From Sphingomonas sp. BK235 (GTDB taxonomy: Bacteria > Pseudomonadota > Alphaproteobacteria > Sphingomonadales > Sphingomonadaceae): a DNA stretch of 64,000 bases. This document shows, one piece after another, positions 46,771 to 56,303 of the stretch. How positions within the stretch are numbered: the stretch's first letter is position 1; each line of letters begins with the position of its first letter. The stretch is from positions 310,001 to 374,000 of the forward strand of contig NZ_SLXN01000001.1 of the NCBI RefSeq assembly GCF_004345855.1, written 5' to 3'. The notes under the pieces were generated by a model. It was given only the letters and a program-made list of their open reading frames with translations, made no database searches and was not told the origin of the DNA. The translations under genes and the position numbers were made by a program.

Positions 46771-47499
46771 CACGGCACTGTCGATCGCGAGCAGCGCGTC
46801 GAGCGGATAATTGGTGCCGTTGACGGTGACGATCGCACGCCCGTCGAGCATCATCGCCGAGCTGATCACGCCCGACGCGGTGACCGCGCCGTTGATCGTG
46901 CCGCCGTTGATGTCCTTGGCGGTCATCGTCAGCGTGTAATTGCCCGCCGGCGCGCGCGCGCCCGTCGAGGTCGAGCCGTCCCAGCTCACCTGGCCCTTGG
47001 CCGCGCGATCGACGAGCAGGGTCTTCACCACCGATCCCTGGCTGTCCTTCACCTCGGCGACGAGGGAGGAAGGCACCTGGCTATATTGATAGGTCCAGGT
47101 GGCGGGTTTGTCGTCGCTCAGTCCGGCGACCGGGCTGTCGAAGCGCGCGACGCGGCCGACATAGTTGGACGCCTGCGCCATCTCGCCCGCGGACAATTTG
47201 GCGAGGATCGACTTGAGCGTGCCGCTCTGCTGGATCGCCTGTTCGGTCTGCGCGAACTGCACCAGTTGCTGCGTGAACTGTGACGTGTCCATCGGGTTGA
47301 GCGGGTTCTGGTTCTGGATCTGCGAGGTGAGCAGCTTCAGGAACATGTTGAAGTCAGCGCCGATCGTCGGCTTCTGCTGGCTGCCCGGTGCGTTGCTGTC
47401 CGACACCGCCTCGTTGGCGCTGATGCTGTTGCTCGGCTTGGACCTGTTCTGCTCCTGCGCGGGCTTGGTCGGTGAGGAATGGGAGATGGCGACGGTCAT
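46753..47499 (-). CDS. flgD: flagellar hook assembly protein FlgD
   Basis: FlgD is the temporary cap that guides hook-subunit polymerisation. It has 248 residues. The diagnostic N-terminal block reads FNMFLKLLTSQIQNQNPLNPMDTSQFTQQLVQFAQTEQAIQQS (about 48-90), followed by a FlgD Ig-like/tudor region (VARFDSPVAGL, then GQVSWDGSTSTGARAPAGNYTL). GAGGAG precedes the ATG by about 7 bases. It follows fliK by 11 bases and is part of a flagellar remnant. The final codons and stop lie in a REP element. Confidence 0.93.
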   Translation of the reverse strand: MTVAISHSSPTKPAQEQNRSKPSNSISANEAVSDSNAPGSQQKPTIGADFNMFLKLLTSQIQNQNPLNPMDTSQFTQQLVQFAQTEQAIQQSGTLKSILAKLSAGEMAQASNYVGRVARFDSPVAGLSDDKPATWTYQYSQVPSSLVAEVKDSQGSVVKTLLVDRAAKGQVSWDGSTSTGARAPAGNYTLTMTAKDINGGTINGAVTASGVISSAMMLDGRAIVTVNGTNYPLDALLAIDSAVTDAAR

Positions 47500-47510
47500 G
47501 AATAGGCTCC

Positions 47511-49235
47511 TCAGGCGATCACATCGACGCGGCCGCTGCTGCGCAACCGGCGTGGGGGGAGGGGGGCGTCCTGGACGACGAGGGGATCGCGCTCGTCCAT
47601 GCCGCGGGGACGGTCGCCCTGCGTCGGATCGTACCAGCGCTGGCCGCTGCTCGGCTGTCGCTCGGAGAAGTGGAACGAGCCGCTGTCCGCGCGAAGCCCG
47701 GCGTCGCTGAGCGCACGTTGCAATTGATCGACGTCGCGGCGCAGCAGATCGAGCGCGGCGCGATTGTCCGCGGCCACCACGGCGCGCAGCTCGCCCTGAT
47801 GGGTGAAGCTCAGCCGCACGTCGATCCGCCCCAGATCGGGTGGATCGAGCCGCAGCGAGACATGATCGCGGCCCTCGACCAACCCGCGCGCCATCGCGAC
47901 GCCAGTGTCGTGACCGATCGTGCCGAGCTGCGCCCAATGGGTTGCGTCGCCATGCGCCGCGGTGCCCTGATGCGCGGCATAGGTTCGGTCGGCGCGCTGC
48001 GTCAGGGCGGTCGCGTCGATCCCATCCCGCGGCATCGGCGAAGGAGCGGGACCAACGCCGGGGCGGGCCTCGGAGATCAGCGACGGCAGCACCGCAGCAT
48101 GATGCGCGCGCGGCGTAGCGGGCAGGTCGATAGACGTCCTTTCTTCGCGATCGCCGACGTTCGTGGTCGCGCTTTCGGCGTGCGGGCGGATCGCGCCGGC
48201 CGGGTCGGGTGTGAGCGCGGCGAAGCCGGCGCCGTCATCGACGAACGCGGCGCCCTGGGAAGAGGCCGGGTCGCCCTGACCATCACGCACCGGTGACGGG
48301 GCACCACCGTCCCGGCCGGCGCCTTCCCTAAACGCGCCCCGCGCCGCTGCCGACGATGACACGGGTTCATCGACCCGCGTGACCTCGGCGGTGACCGGCA
48401 GGAGGACGCCCTGGACCGGGACCGCGACGGGCGGCCATGGCGTCGGCATCGCGGCCCGATCGTCGGCTCGGTGCGGTACGCGCGACGATTTCGGCGAGCG
48501 CGCCGCGCGCGGCGGCGCCGAGCGATCCGCGCTCTCAGGCGTCTCGGGGGAGTCCGCGCCGGGGAGCGCGCCGGCCAGCGCGACCGCATCGATGCGCGAA
48601 GCCGTTGCGGGGTCGGCCGCTACCGCGGCGGTGCTCGCCGCTGCGACCGCCGACGACGGATCGACGGCGAGTAGCGCGTCCGTGGCAACAGACGTGCTCT
48701 GTTCGAGGGCGGAGTCCGCTCGCACCGATGACGGGGGGTCGCGATCAAGCGCTGTCATCTCCGCGTTGGCGGCCGATCCGGGCGCTGGAGCGATGAGGTG
48801 CTCGCCGGCCGAGTGTGCCGCGCTCGCCGGCTCGAGCGAGGGCGGGGTCTCACCCCAGAGCGGCGTGATAACGTCGGCGCCATCGGTGCGCGCGACGGCG
48901 GGAGCGCGGTCGAGTGCCGGCGCCGCCGTAATGGCATCGGTCGTCGCGTCGAACCGGAACGACCCCATGGTCGGAGACACCGCCGCCGCGGTACGCATCG
49001 CGCCGGCGAGACCGACGTGCCGCGATCCCGTCGCGTCGCCGTTCCCCGCGCCGACGACGCGCGGCGGAGCCGACGACACCGCCGCCTTCTCGCCGGCGCC
49101 AACCCCGCCGCCCGCGAGCTCGGCCGATACGATGCGATCGAAGCCCGACGCGTCGCCCGCGCCGTCGTCACCATTGCCGCCGCGCGGCGATGCGGCGGGG
49201 CTGGCAAAAGCTGCATTGACGTCGATGGCGGCCAC
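47511..49235 (-). CDS. fliK: flagellar hook-length control protein FliK
   Basis: This 574-residue secreted ruler is long and low-complexity, Ala/Pro/Asp-rich, over residues 1-430. The conserved C-terminal domain has RDHVSLRLDPPDLGRIDVRLSFTHQGELRAVVAADNRAALDLLRRDVDQLQRALSDAGL, which is the substrate-specificity-switch part that acts on FlhB. Length varies widely in the family. It is 46 bases upstream-distant from the flhA remnant and directly followed by flgD. GGAGG precedes the start region weakly. Confidence 0.85.
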   Translation of the reverse strand: MAAIDVNAAFASPAASPRGGNGDDGAGDASGFDRIVSAELAGGGVGAGEKAAVSSAPPRVVGAGNGDATGSRHVGLAGAMRTAAAVSPTMGSFRFDATTDAITAAPALDRAPAVARTDGADVITPLWGETPPSLEPASAAHSAGEHLIAPAPGSAANAEMTALDRDPPSSVRADSALEQSTSVATDALLAVDPSSAVAAASTAAVAADPATASRIDAVALAGALPGADSPETPESADRSAPPRAARSPKSSRVPHRADDRAAMPTPWPPVAVPVQGVLLPVTAEVTRVDEPVSSSAAARGAFREGAGRDGGAPSPVRDGQGDPASSQGAAFVDDGAGFAALTPDPAGAIRPHAESATTNVGDREERTSIDLPATPRAHHAAVLPSLISEARPGVGPAPSPMPRDGIDATALTQRADRTYAAHQGTAAHGDATHWAQLGTIGHDTGVAMARGLVEGRDHVSLRLDPPDLGRIDVRLSFTHQGELRAVVAADNRAALDLLRRDVDQLQRALSDAGLRADSGSFHFSERQPSSGQRWYDPTQGDRPRGMDERDPLVVQDAPLPPRRLRSSGRVDVIA

Positions 49236-49281
49236 GCTGATCCCTCTCGGACACTTGAGGTTCTTATAGGAGGTGCGGCGC

Positions 49282-50928
49282 TCAGGCCGCGGCGGCGCTG
49301 GGTGAAATCTCGTCCAGCGTGCCCAGCGTGCGGACGCGGACGCGCGGGTGGATCTCGCTCTGCGACAACACCACCGTCGCGGGCCGCGCGCGCTCGATCA
49401 CCGAGCGCACGAACGGCCGCAGCGCAGGACTGGTGAGCAGGCACGGGATCTCGTTGCGCGCCGCCCAGCGATCCAGCGCCGCCCCGACCGCGACGATGAA
49501 CGCCTGGACGTCGTCGGGCGCCATCGCCAGCTGACGCTCGTCGCCCTGGCCGACGATGGCTTCGGAGAAGGTCTCATCCCAGCGCGGCCCCAGCAGCAGC
49601 ACCGGGACAGCGCCGTCATGCGCGTGCTGCGCCGAGATCTGTCGCGCCAGCCGCGCGCGCACATGTTCGGCGATGAAGCGGATCGACTGGGTGAAGCCGA
49701 TCGCCTCGGCGATGCCCTCGAGGATCGTCGGTATGTCGCGGATCGACACCTCTTCCGCGAGCAGCGTCTGCAACACGCGCTGCACCGCGGACACGGTGAT
49801 CTTGGCGGGGATGATCTCGGCCACCAGCTTGTCGACGTCGCGATGCACCTCGGTGAGCAGCTTCTGCGTCTCGGTATAGGTGAGCAGGTCGGGCAGGTTG
49901 GCCTTGACCACCTCGGTCAGATGCGTCGTCACCACCGTGCCGCAGCTCACCGTCGTCAGCCCGCGCAGCCCCGCCTCGTCGCGCAGGCTGCGATCGATCC
50001 ACAGCGCGGGCAGGTCGAACACCGGCTCGCGCGTCGCCTCGCCCGCGATCCCGAGCGGCGCGCCACCCGGGTTGATCACCAGCAATTTGTCGATCCGCAG
50101 CTCGCCGCGCGCCGCCTCCGTGCCGCGGACGTAGACCAGATATTGGTGCGGCGGCAGCGTCATATTGTCCAGGATCCGTACCGCGGGCAGGACGAAACCG
50201 TAATCGGACGCGAGCTGGCGCCGCAGCGCGCGCACCTGGTCGTCGAGCCGCGGCTCGCTGTTCGAATCGTTGATCAGCGGCAGCAGCGCATAGCCCAGTT
50301 CGATCCGCACCGCGTCGATCGCCAGCGTCGCCGCGATCGGCTCGCCGGTCTCGCCCGCATTCTTGTCGGCCTCGATGATCGACAGCGCCAGTTCGTCGGC
50401 GCGCCGCCGCGACGCCGCCTGGCCGAGCGACCAGCTCAACCACCCGCACCCCGCCGCCAGCAGCGCGAAGGGGACAAACGGCAACCCCGGCGCCAGCGCG
50501 AGCGCCGCCAGCAATACCGCGACGATCGCGAAGGCTTGCGGGTAGCGCCCGAGCTGCTCGCTCAGCGCCAAGCCGGTCTTGCCGCGGGCGCCGCCCTTGG
50601 AGACGAGCAGACCGGCGGCGGTGGAGACGATCAGCGCGGGGATCTGGCTGACCAGTCCCTCACCCGCGGTGAGGATCGTGTAGGTGCGAAACGCTTCGCC
50701 GAAGGGCAGGCCGTGGATCAGGACGCCGATCGTCAGCCCGACCAGGATGTTGATCCCGGTGATGACGACGCTGGCGATCGCGTCGCCCTTCACGAACTTG
50801 GAGGCGCCGTCCATCGCGCCGTAGAAGCCGCTCTCGGCCTCCAGCTCGGCGCGCTTGGCGCGTGCCTGATCCTCGGTGATCATGCCGGCGGAGAGATCGG
50901 CGTCGATCGCCATCTGCTTGCCCGGCAT
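49282..50928 (-). pseudogene. flhA: flagellar export protein FlhA, 5'-truncated
   Basis: About 548 residues are homologous to FlhA from its MPGKQMAIDADLSAG motif onward: membrane helices 5-8, then the cytoplasmic nonamer-forming domain, to the normal C-terminus. Compared with E. coli FlhA (where this motif is at residue ~160 of 692), the first ~160 residues with helices 1-4 are absent. Upstream of the ATG at 50928 the frame continues 22 codons as antisense motB, with no FlhA character. Without its N-terminal helices the protein is unlikely to build an export gate. Labelled pseudogene for that reason; the remaining frame itself is intact. Confidence 0.8.
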
Positions 50929-50935
50929 GCTGCTG
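50922..50935. other. flhA-motB rearrangement junction
   Basis: At GGCATGCTG the FlhA frame on the minus strand begins (ATG 50928) and the MotB frame on the plus strand begins (ATG 50927), sharing the palindrome GCATGC. Neither gene has its normal 5' part, so this is the fusion point of a deletion, inversion or chimeric assembly. Confidence 0.75.
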
Positions 50936-51661
50936 TGGCTGATCGCCACGCCCGACAAGGGGCGGCTGAAGGGACTGGCGCAATATTTCTCCACCTCGGT
51001 GACGACGATGGCACCGGCGGCGCAGACCGATCAGCAGGAACTGACGCCCGGCACTGGCGGACGGCTGCGGCGCGCCCAGGGCGACCAGCCCGAGGCGTTC
51101 GGGATGATCAGCGCCGAGGCGGGCACCGCAGGCGCGGCGCGCGGCGGCACCGCCGACATACCGGCGGCGAGCCGGCGTACGCTCGCCGACGAGCTCAAGG
51201 TGGCGTTGGAGCTGACCCCCAATACGGTGGCGGGGCCCAAGTCGGTCCAGGTCGATCACGCGCGCGACGGCACGCGGATCACGCTGATGGACACGGCGCA
51301 GCAGAGCATCTTCGAGGGGCCGACCGCGCAGCTCAACGTTTATGGGCGGGCGCTGCTCGAGCGGGTGGCGCGCAAGCTCGAGCGGGTCGACGCACAACTG
51401 GCGGTCGAGGGGCATACCAGCGCCGAGGGGGGTGCGCAGAGCCCCGCCAACTGGCGCCTCTCGGCGGAGCGCGCGCAGGCGGCGCACGATTATCTGGTCG
51501 CGGCGGGGCTCTCGCCCGGTCGCTTCGCGCAGATCGTGGCGCGCGCGGGGACGCAGCCGGTCTATCCCGACGCGCCCGGTCGACCGGAGAATCGCCGGAT
51601 CGCCATCATCGTGCTGGCCGAGCCGCCGGTCCTGCCGCGCGACGCCAGCCTCCGTTACTGA
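50927..51661 (+). pseudogene. motB: flagellar stator protein MotB, 5'-truncated (OmpA-like domain intact)
   Basis: Homology begins at MLLWLIATPDKGRLKGLAQYFST, the second half of the single MotB membrane helix. The first ~40 residues, including the proton-binding Asp in the YADF-type motif, are missing. The rest is complete: a linker, then an OmpA/peptidoglycan-binding domain (VEGHTSAEG, NWRLSAERAQAAHDYLV, NRRIAIIVL). The frame extends 17 codons into antisense flhA (ATG 50876). motA, normally just upstream, is absent. The product could still be a soluble fragment, but not a working stator. Confidence 0.75.
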
Positions 51662-51678
51662 ACGCAAGGAACCTCGCG

Positions 51679-52107
51679 GTGTCCCCTTTCCTCCGTCGTC
51701 TCCTCGTCGTCGTCGGCGGCGTCCTTCTCGGCGCGCTGAGCGGGCTGGAGGCGAGCCATATCGTCGGCGGCGAGGGGCTGTTCGGCGCGGCGCCGCGCCG
51801 CGCCTTCGTCCCGGTCGGCGCGCTGACCGCGCCGCTGGTGGGAACCGACGGGCGGCTCCTGGGCTATCTGAGCTTCGAGGCGGAGATCGAGGTGCCGGTG
51901 CGGCGCGAGCGCGAAGTCCGCGCGGGGCTCCCGGTGCTCGCCGATGCGGTCAACCGCACCAGCTTCGCCGCGCCGCTGGCCGGCGAGGCCAACGGCTTCG
52001 TGCCGCAATTGCCGGTGTTGCGCGAACTCGTCCATGCCGCCGCGTTGAAGACCTATGGGCCGGACGTCGTGTCTCGCACCGTGATCACCCGCGCCAGCCT
52101 GACCTGA
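51679..52107 (+). CDS. membrane-anchored protein downstream of motB (FliL-like in position)
   Basis: This 142-residue protein has an N-terminal hydrophobic anchor (LRRLLVVVGGVLLGALSGLEA) and a periplasmic part (RRAFVPVGALTAPLVG, LGYLSFEAEIEVP, TYGPDVVSRTVITRA). Layout and position recall FliL, which surrounds the stator, but I see no sequence signature proving this. GTG start with AAGGA 8 bases upstream. 17 bases after the motB remnant, so likely co-transcribed with it. Confidence 0.65.
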   Translation: MSPFLRRLLVVVGGVLLGALSGLEASHIVGGEGLFGAAPRRAFVPVGALTAPLVGTDGRLLGYLSFEAEIEVPVRREREVRAGLPVLADAVNRTSFAAPLAGEANGFVPQLPVLRELVHAAALKTYGPDVVSRTVITRASLT

Positions 52108-52218
52108 GCGACCGACAACACGACCAGCCGCGCTCGCCCTTCGCGCCGGAGCGCGCGGCGCTCCGCGCTGACCGTCCGAGCGGGCGCGACCCTCCGCCCG
52201 CAGCTTCAACCTTCCGGC

Positions 52219-52437
52219 TCAGGCCGTGAGGTCAGGCTCCAGCAGGCGGTGCAGGTGCACCACGACATATTTCATCTCGGCATCGTCGACGGTGCGCTGC
52301 GCGGCGGCGCGCCACGCCTTCTCGGCGCTGGCATAATCCGGGAACACGCCGACGATGTCGATCGAGGACAGGTCGGCGAAGTCGAGCGTGCGCGGGTCAG
52401 TCACGCGTCCACCGAAGACGAGGTGCAGCTTGCTCAT
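52219..52437 (-). CDS. DUF4170 family small protein
   Basis: This 72-residue protein matches the DUF4170 type: LHLVFGGRVTDPRTLDFADL, then DIVGVFPDYASAEKAWRAAAQ, ending YVVVHLHRLLEP. Function unknown; widespread in alphaproteobacteria. AGGAG lies 7 bases upstream of the ATG. Confidence 0.88.
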   Translation of the reverse strand: MSKLHLVFGGRVTDPRTLDFADLSSIDIVGVFPDYASAEKAWRAAAQRTVDDAEMKYVVVHLHRLLEPDLTA

Positions 52438-52613
52438 GGGGCGGCTCCTGAGAGGGTGAGCGATGAGAGATGCCGCCGCCTGACCCGAACGGACGAGAGC
52501 AGCCGGCGACTGGCGCGCGACTGCTCTCCTGATCCCGTGCGGTGTCGGTGCCGCGATGCCGCTCACCTGTTGTGAAACCGGCCTTAGCGCCACCCGCCGC
52601 GCGATAGAAGGGG

Positions 52614-53069
52614 TCAGCTCGCGCTCTTCACCTGCTCCTTGCCCGCCTTGGCGGCCGCCGCGCCGGCGCTGGTCGCCGCCTTGACGACGCCCTGGAACAG
52701 CGACTTGGCTTGGCCGCGCGCGGCATCGGGGGTCAGGCCGAGCTGCTCGATCTCGCCGCGCCCCGCCTCCTTGGCGGCGGCGAAGGCGGCGAGCGCGGCG
52801 GCGTTCACCTTCTTGCCCACCGGCGCGAGCAGGTCCTTCTCGCGCTGCCCGCGCGGGATCACCGCCGCGACCAGGGCGCCGAGCGCGAGCCCGCCGACGA
52901 CCAGGCCGAGCGGGTTGGCCTCGAGGGTCTCGGCGGTGGCATGCGCCGCATCGCTGGCGCGATGACGCGCGCTCTCATAGGCGTGCGACGCTCGGTCGCG
53001 TGCCTGGTCCACGCCGTCGCGCAGGCGGCCGTGGCTGTCGGCATGATCGTGATTCTGCTGGTCGGTCAT
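52614..53069 (-). CDS. membrane-associated hypothetical (last gene of a yqjD/E/K-like operon)
   Basis: This 151-residue protein has a charged N-terminus rich in His/Asp/Arg (HDHADSHGRLRDGVDQARDRA), a helical middle and a single hydrophobic stretch (LGLVVGGLALGALVAAVIPRG). A long Ala-rich helical tail follows. It resembles membrane-tethered helical proteins of the ElaB/YqjD kind. It is the last of four same-direction genes. Confidence 0.72.
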   Translation of the reverse strand: MTDQQNHDHADSHGRLRDGVDQARDRASHAYESARHRASDAAHATAETLEANPLGLVVGGLALGALVAAVIPRGQREKDLLAPVGKKVNAAALAAFAAAKEAGRGEIEQLGLTPDAARGQAKSLFQGVVKAATSAGAAAAKAGKEQVKSAS

Positions 53070-53106
53070 GGTCTCTATCCTCTCGGCCTGGCGGACGAAG
53101 TTGATG

Positions 53107-53382
53107 TCACGATGTCTTCCTGCTGAGCAGGCGCGCGATCCGCTTCCGGTTGAGGAAAGCGAGCAATAACGCGCCGGCACCGGCAACAGTGGCGGGGTTG
53201 CGCCGGGCCGCCTCGAGGCTGGCGCGCGCGGCGCGATTGCCGCCGCCCAGCACCTCGGCCTTGGCGACGCTGACGAGCCGGCGCGGCTCGAGCTCCGCCT
53301 GAAGTGCCTCGACGGTGCCGTTGAGCCGCGCGCGCGCTTCGGCCGCGCGCGCCTCGGCGGCGATGAGGTCGGCGCCGCTCAT
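53107..53382 (-). CDS. DUF3618-like small protein
   Basis: This 91-residue protein has an N-terminal helical region (IAAEARAAEARARLNGTVEALQAELEPRRL) and a C-terminal hydrophobic stretch (PATVAGAGALLLAFLNRKR). That fits DUF3618, which is usually encoded beside phage-holin-family proteins. Its ATG overlaps the stop of the holin-family gene (ATGA). Confidence 0.8.
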   Translation of the reverse strand: MSGADLIAAEARAAEARARLNGTVEALQAELEPRRLVSVAKAEVLGGGNRAARASLEAARRNPATVAGAGALLLAFLNRKRIARLLSRKTS

Positions 53383-53720
53383 GCGCCCGGCTTCGCGGTC
53401 AGGCGTGAGCGGCCCGCGAGCGCGAGCACCAGCGCAACGAGCAGCACGCCGCCCACCACCACCAGCGTCGCCAGTCCCGGGCCGATCAGCGTCGCCAACG
53501 TGAGCACCAAGCCTACGAGCAAGGTGATCAGCGCGGCGAGCGCGAGCACGCCCGCCACCGCGAACAGCATCGCGGCCTTCTTGTAGCGGGTCGCCGCCGC
53601 ACCGGCCTTGGCCTTGGCGAGCGCGATCTCGGCGCGCGCCACGTCACGCGCGTCGTGCGTCAGCCGCGCGACGAGGTGGGGGATGCTGGGCTCCCCGATC
53701 ACCGGTTCACGTAGCTCCAT
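53379..53720 (-). CDS. phage holin family (YqjE/holin-X type) membrane protein
   Basis: This 113-residue protein has two adjacent hydrophobic segments (AMLFAVAGVLALAALITLLVGLVLTLA and LATLVVVGGVLLVALVLALAG) after a helical N-terminus (HLVARLTHDARDVARAEIALAKAK). It matches the actinobacterial holin-X/YqjE type, a cellular membrane protein rather than evidence of a prophage. It is coupled to the following DUF3618 gene. Confidence 0.85.
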   Translation of the reverse strand: MELREPVIGEPSIPHLVARLTHDARDVARAEIALAKAKAGAAATRYKKAAMLFAVAGVLALAALITLLVGLVLTLATLIGPGLATLVVVGGVLLVALVLALAGRSRLTAKPGA

Positions 53721-53724
53721 CGGG

Positions 53725-54261
53725 TCAGGCGTCGCGCTGGTCGAGGCCCGCGCTCAGCAGCCGTGCGACGACGAAGCCGACGCCCGCGGCGACGCCCACC
53801 GCCACCGCCGGGCTCTTGCGCACCAGCTCGCGCGCGTCGGCCAGCAGGTCGTCGACGCTCTTCTCGTCGATCGCGCTGGTGAAGCCCTGCACGCGGTCGG
53901 CGGCGCCGCGCGCATATTGGCCGTATTGCTCACCCAGCTTGTCGTCGACCTGTTGCGCGGCGTCGCGCAGCAGCTGCGAGAGCTGGCCGAGCGCGTCGCT
54001 CGCCTTGGCCTTGCCGTCCTCGGCGAAGAGGCGCGCCTTATCGGCGGCCTGTTCACGGCCCTTGGCGACATTGTCGCGCAACGCCTGCTTGGCGCCGGCG
54101 ACGGTGCTGCCGGTGTCGCCGCCCGCGCCGCTCTCGGGCGAGAAGTCGACGCCGGCGTCCTTGAGCGGCGCGGCGGGGGTGAAGCGCGCGTCGGCGGGCG
54201 GCGCCGTGATATCGCCGTCGCTGATCGGCTGCGCGGTGTCGCGGTCCTGCTGGTCGGCCAT
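53725..54261 (-). CDS. ElaB/YqjD-like membrane-tethered protein
   Basis: This 178-residue protein has a disordered acidic N-terminus, a long amphipathic helix with ARLFAEDGKAKASDALGQLSQ and VDDLLADARELVRKSP. A C-terminal hydrophobic segment follows (AVAVGVAAGVGFVVARLLSAG). This is the YqjD/ElaB layout, whose E. coli members are stationary-phase, membrane-associated and ribosome-binding. It heads the four-gene operon, with an EcfG-like promoter upstream. Confidence 0.78.
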   Translation of the reverse strand: MADQQDRDTAQPISDGDITAPPADARFTPAAPLKDAGVDFSPESGAGGDTGSTVAGAKQALRDNVAKGREQAADKARLFAEDGKAKASDALGQLSQLLRDAAQQVDDKLGEQYGQYARGAADRVQGFTSAIDEKSVDDLLADARELVRKSPAVAVGVAAGVGFVVARLLSAGLDQRDA

Positions 54262-54290
54262 GATCCATCCTTCCCTGGTCGAAGTCGAAC

Positions 54291-54316
54291 AACCGGCGCC
54301 GGGGGCCGGGGGTTCC
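54291..54316 (-). promoter_or_regulatory. candidate EcfG-type promoter for the yqjD-like operon
   Basis: On the minus strand GGAAC (54316-54312), 17 bases, then GGTT (54294-54291). The pattern resembles the one before the catalase gene. It lies about 30 bases from the ATG. Confidence 0.4.
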
Positions 54317-54382
54317 CTCGCGTTGCAGCCCGCCGCGGTGATCGCTACACGCGGCGGCGTCGCCGTTGGGGCAGCAAGCTAA

Positions 54383-55675
<1,293 letters not shown>

Positions 55676-55719
55676 TTGGGCTTGCCAAGGACGTGGCGGC
55701 GCGCGAGAATCGCGCCGCC

Positions 55720-56037
55720 ATGCCCGCCCGCAAACCCGATCGTCTCCGGACCACGCTCCGCTCCGCCGCGCTGCCCGCGCTGGCGGTGACGATCATGCTG
55801 TTCTTCGGTGCCTATGCGATCCTGGGGCCGAACGGCGTTCTCGCGCTGGGCGATTACAAGCGCCAGTTGGTGGCGCGCGAGCGGCAGTTCTCCGCGCTCG
55901 ACGCGCGCCGCGAGATGCTGCGCAACCGCGTGGCGCTGCTCGACCCGCGCCACGCCAACCCCGACATGGTTGACGAGCTGGTGCGCAAGGAGCTCAATGT
56001 CGCGCATCCGGATGAGGTGATCGTCCCGCTGAAGTGA
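55720..56037 (+). CDS. ftsB: septum formation initiator (FtsB/DivIC family)
   Basis: This 105-residue bitopic protein has a membrane helix (ALPALAVTIMLFFGAYAILGPNG) and a periplasmic coiled coil (LGDYKRQLVARERQFSALDARREMLRNRVALL), followed by PDMVDELVRKELNVAHPDEVIV. It is the FtsB-type member of the FtsQLB divisome complex. The eno-ftsB neighbourhood supports the call. Confidence 0.9.
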   Translation: MPARKPDRLRTTLRSAALPALAVTIMLFFGAYAILGPNGVLALGDYKRQLVARERQFSALDARREMLRNRVALLDPRHANPDMVDELVRKELNVAHPDEVIVPLK

Positions 56038-56090
56038 GGGGCGGCGGATGGTAGGGGGCGGCGGTGTTCACGGGACAGATGCAAAACCTT

Positions 56091-56190
56091 CCCGTCATCC
56101 CGGACTTGTTCCGGGATCCACCGTTCCGCACACTCAGTGCGCGTTGCTTTCGCGGTGGAGTGGATCCCGGAACAAGTCCGGGATGACGGG
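56091..56190. repeat. REP-like inverted pair (family 1)
   Basis: CCCGTCATCCCGGACTTGTT and the inverse arm ending CAAGTCCGGGATGACGGG, with the same core (GCGTTGCTTTCGCGGTGGAG) as the copy at 20990. It occupies the gap after ftsB. Confidence 0.88.
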
Positions 56191-56303
56191 AGAGGAAGAG
56201 CGTCTCGCGAGTTAGGCGAAGGGGCGCGTTGTCGCTGGGGTGGCGACAGGCGCTTAGGGTAAGGGGCCTGCGCCAGAAGCCACGATCCGCTCGCCCCCTC
56301 CGA

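Noticed and set aside
49348-52107. A 919-codon plus-strand frame across flhA, motB and the following gene
   Set aside because: The first two thirds are antisense flhA or an alternative frame of motB; only its last 142 codons (from GTG 51679) look like a protein, and those are annotated separately.
53379-53720. Phage holin family protein as evidence of a prophage
   Set aside because: It is the YqjE/holin-X cellular type in an operon with YqjD- and DUF3618-like genes; no phage structural or lysis genes are present.
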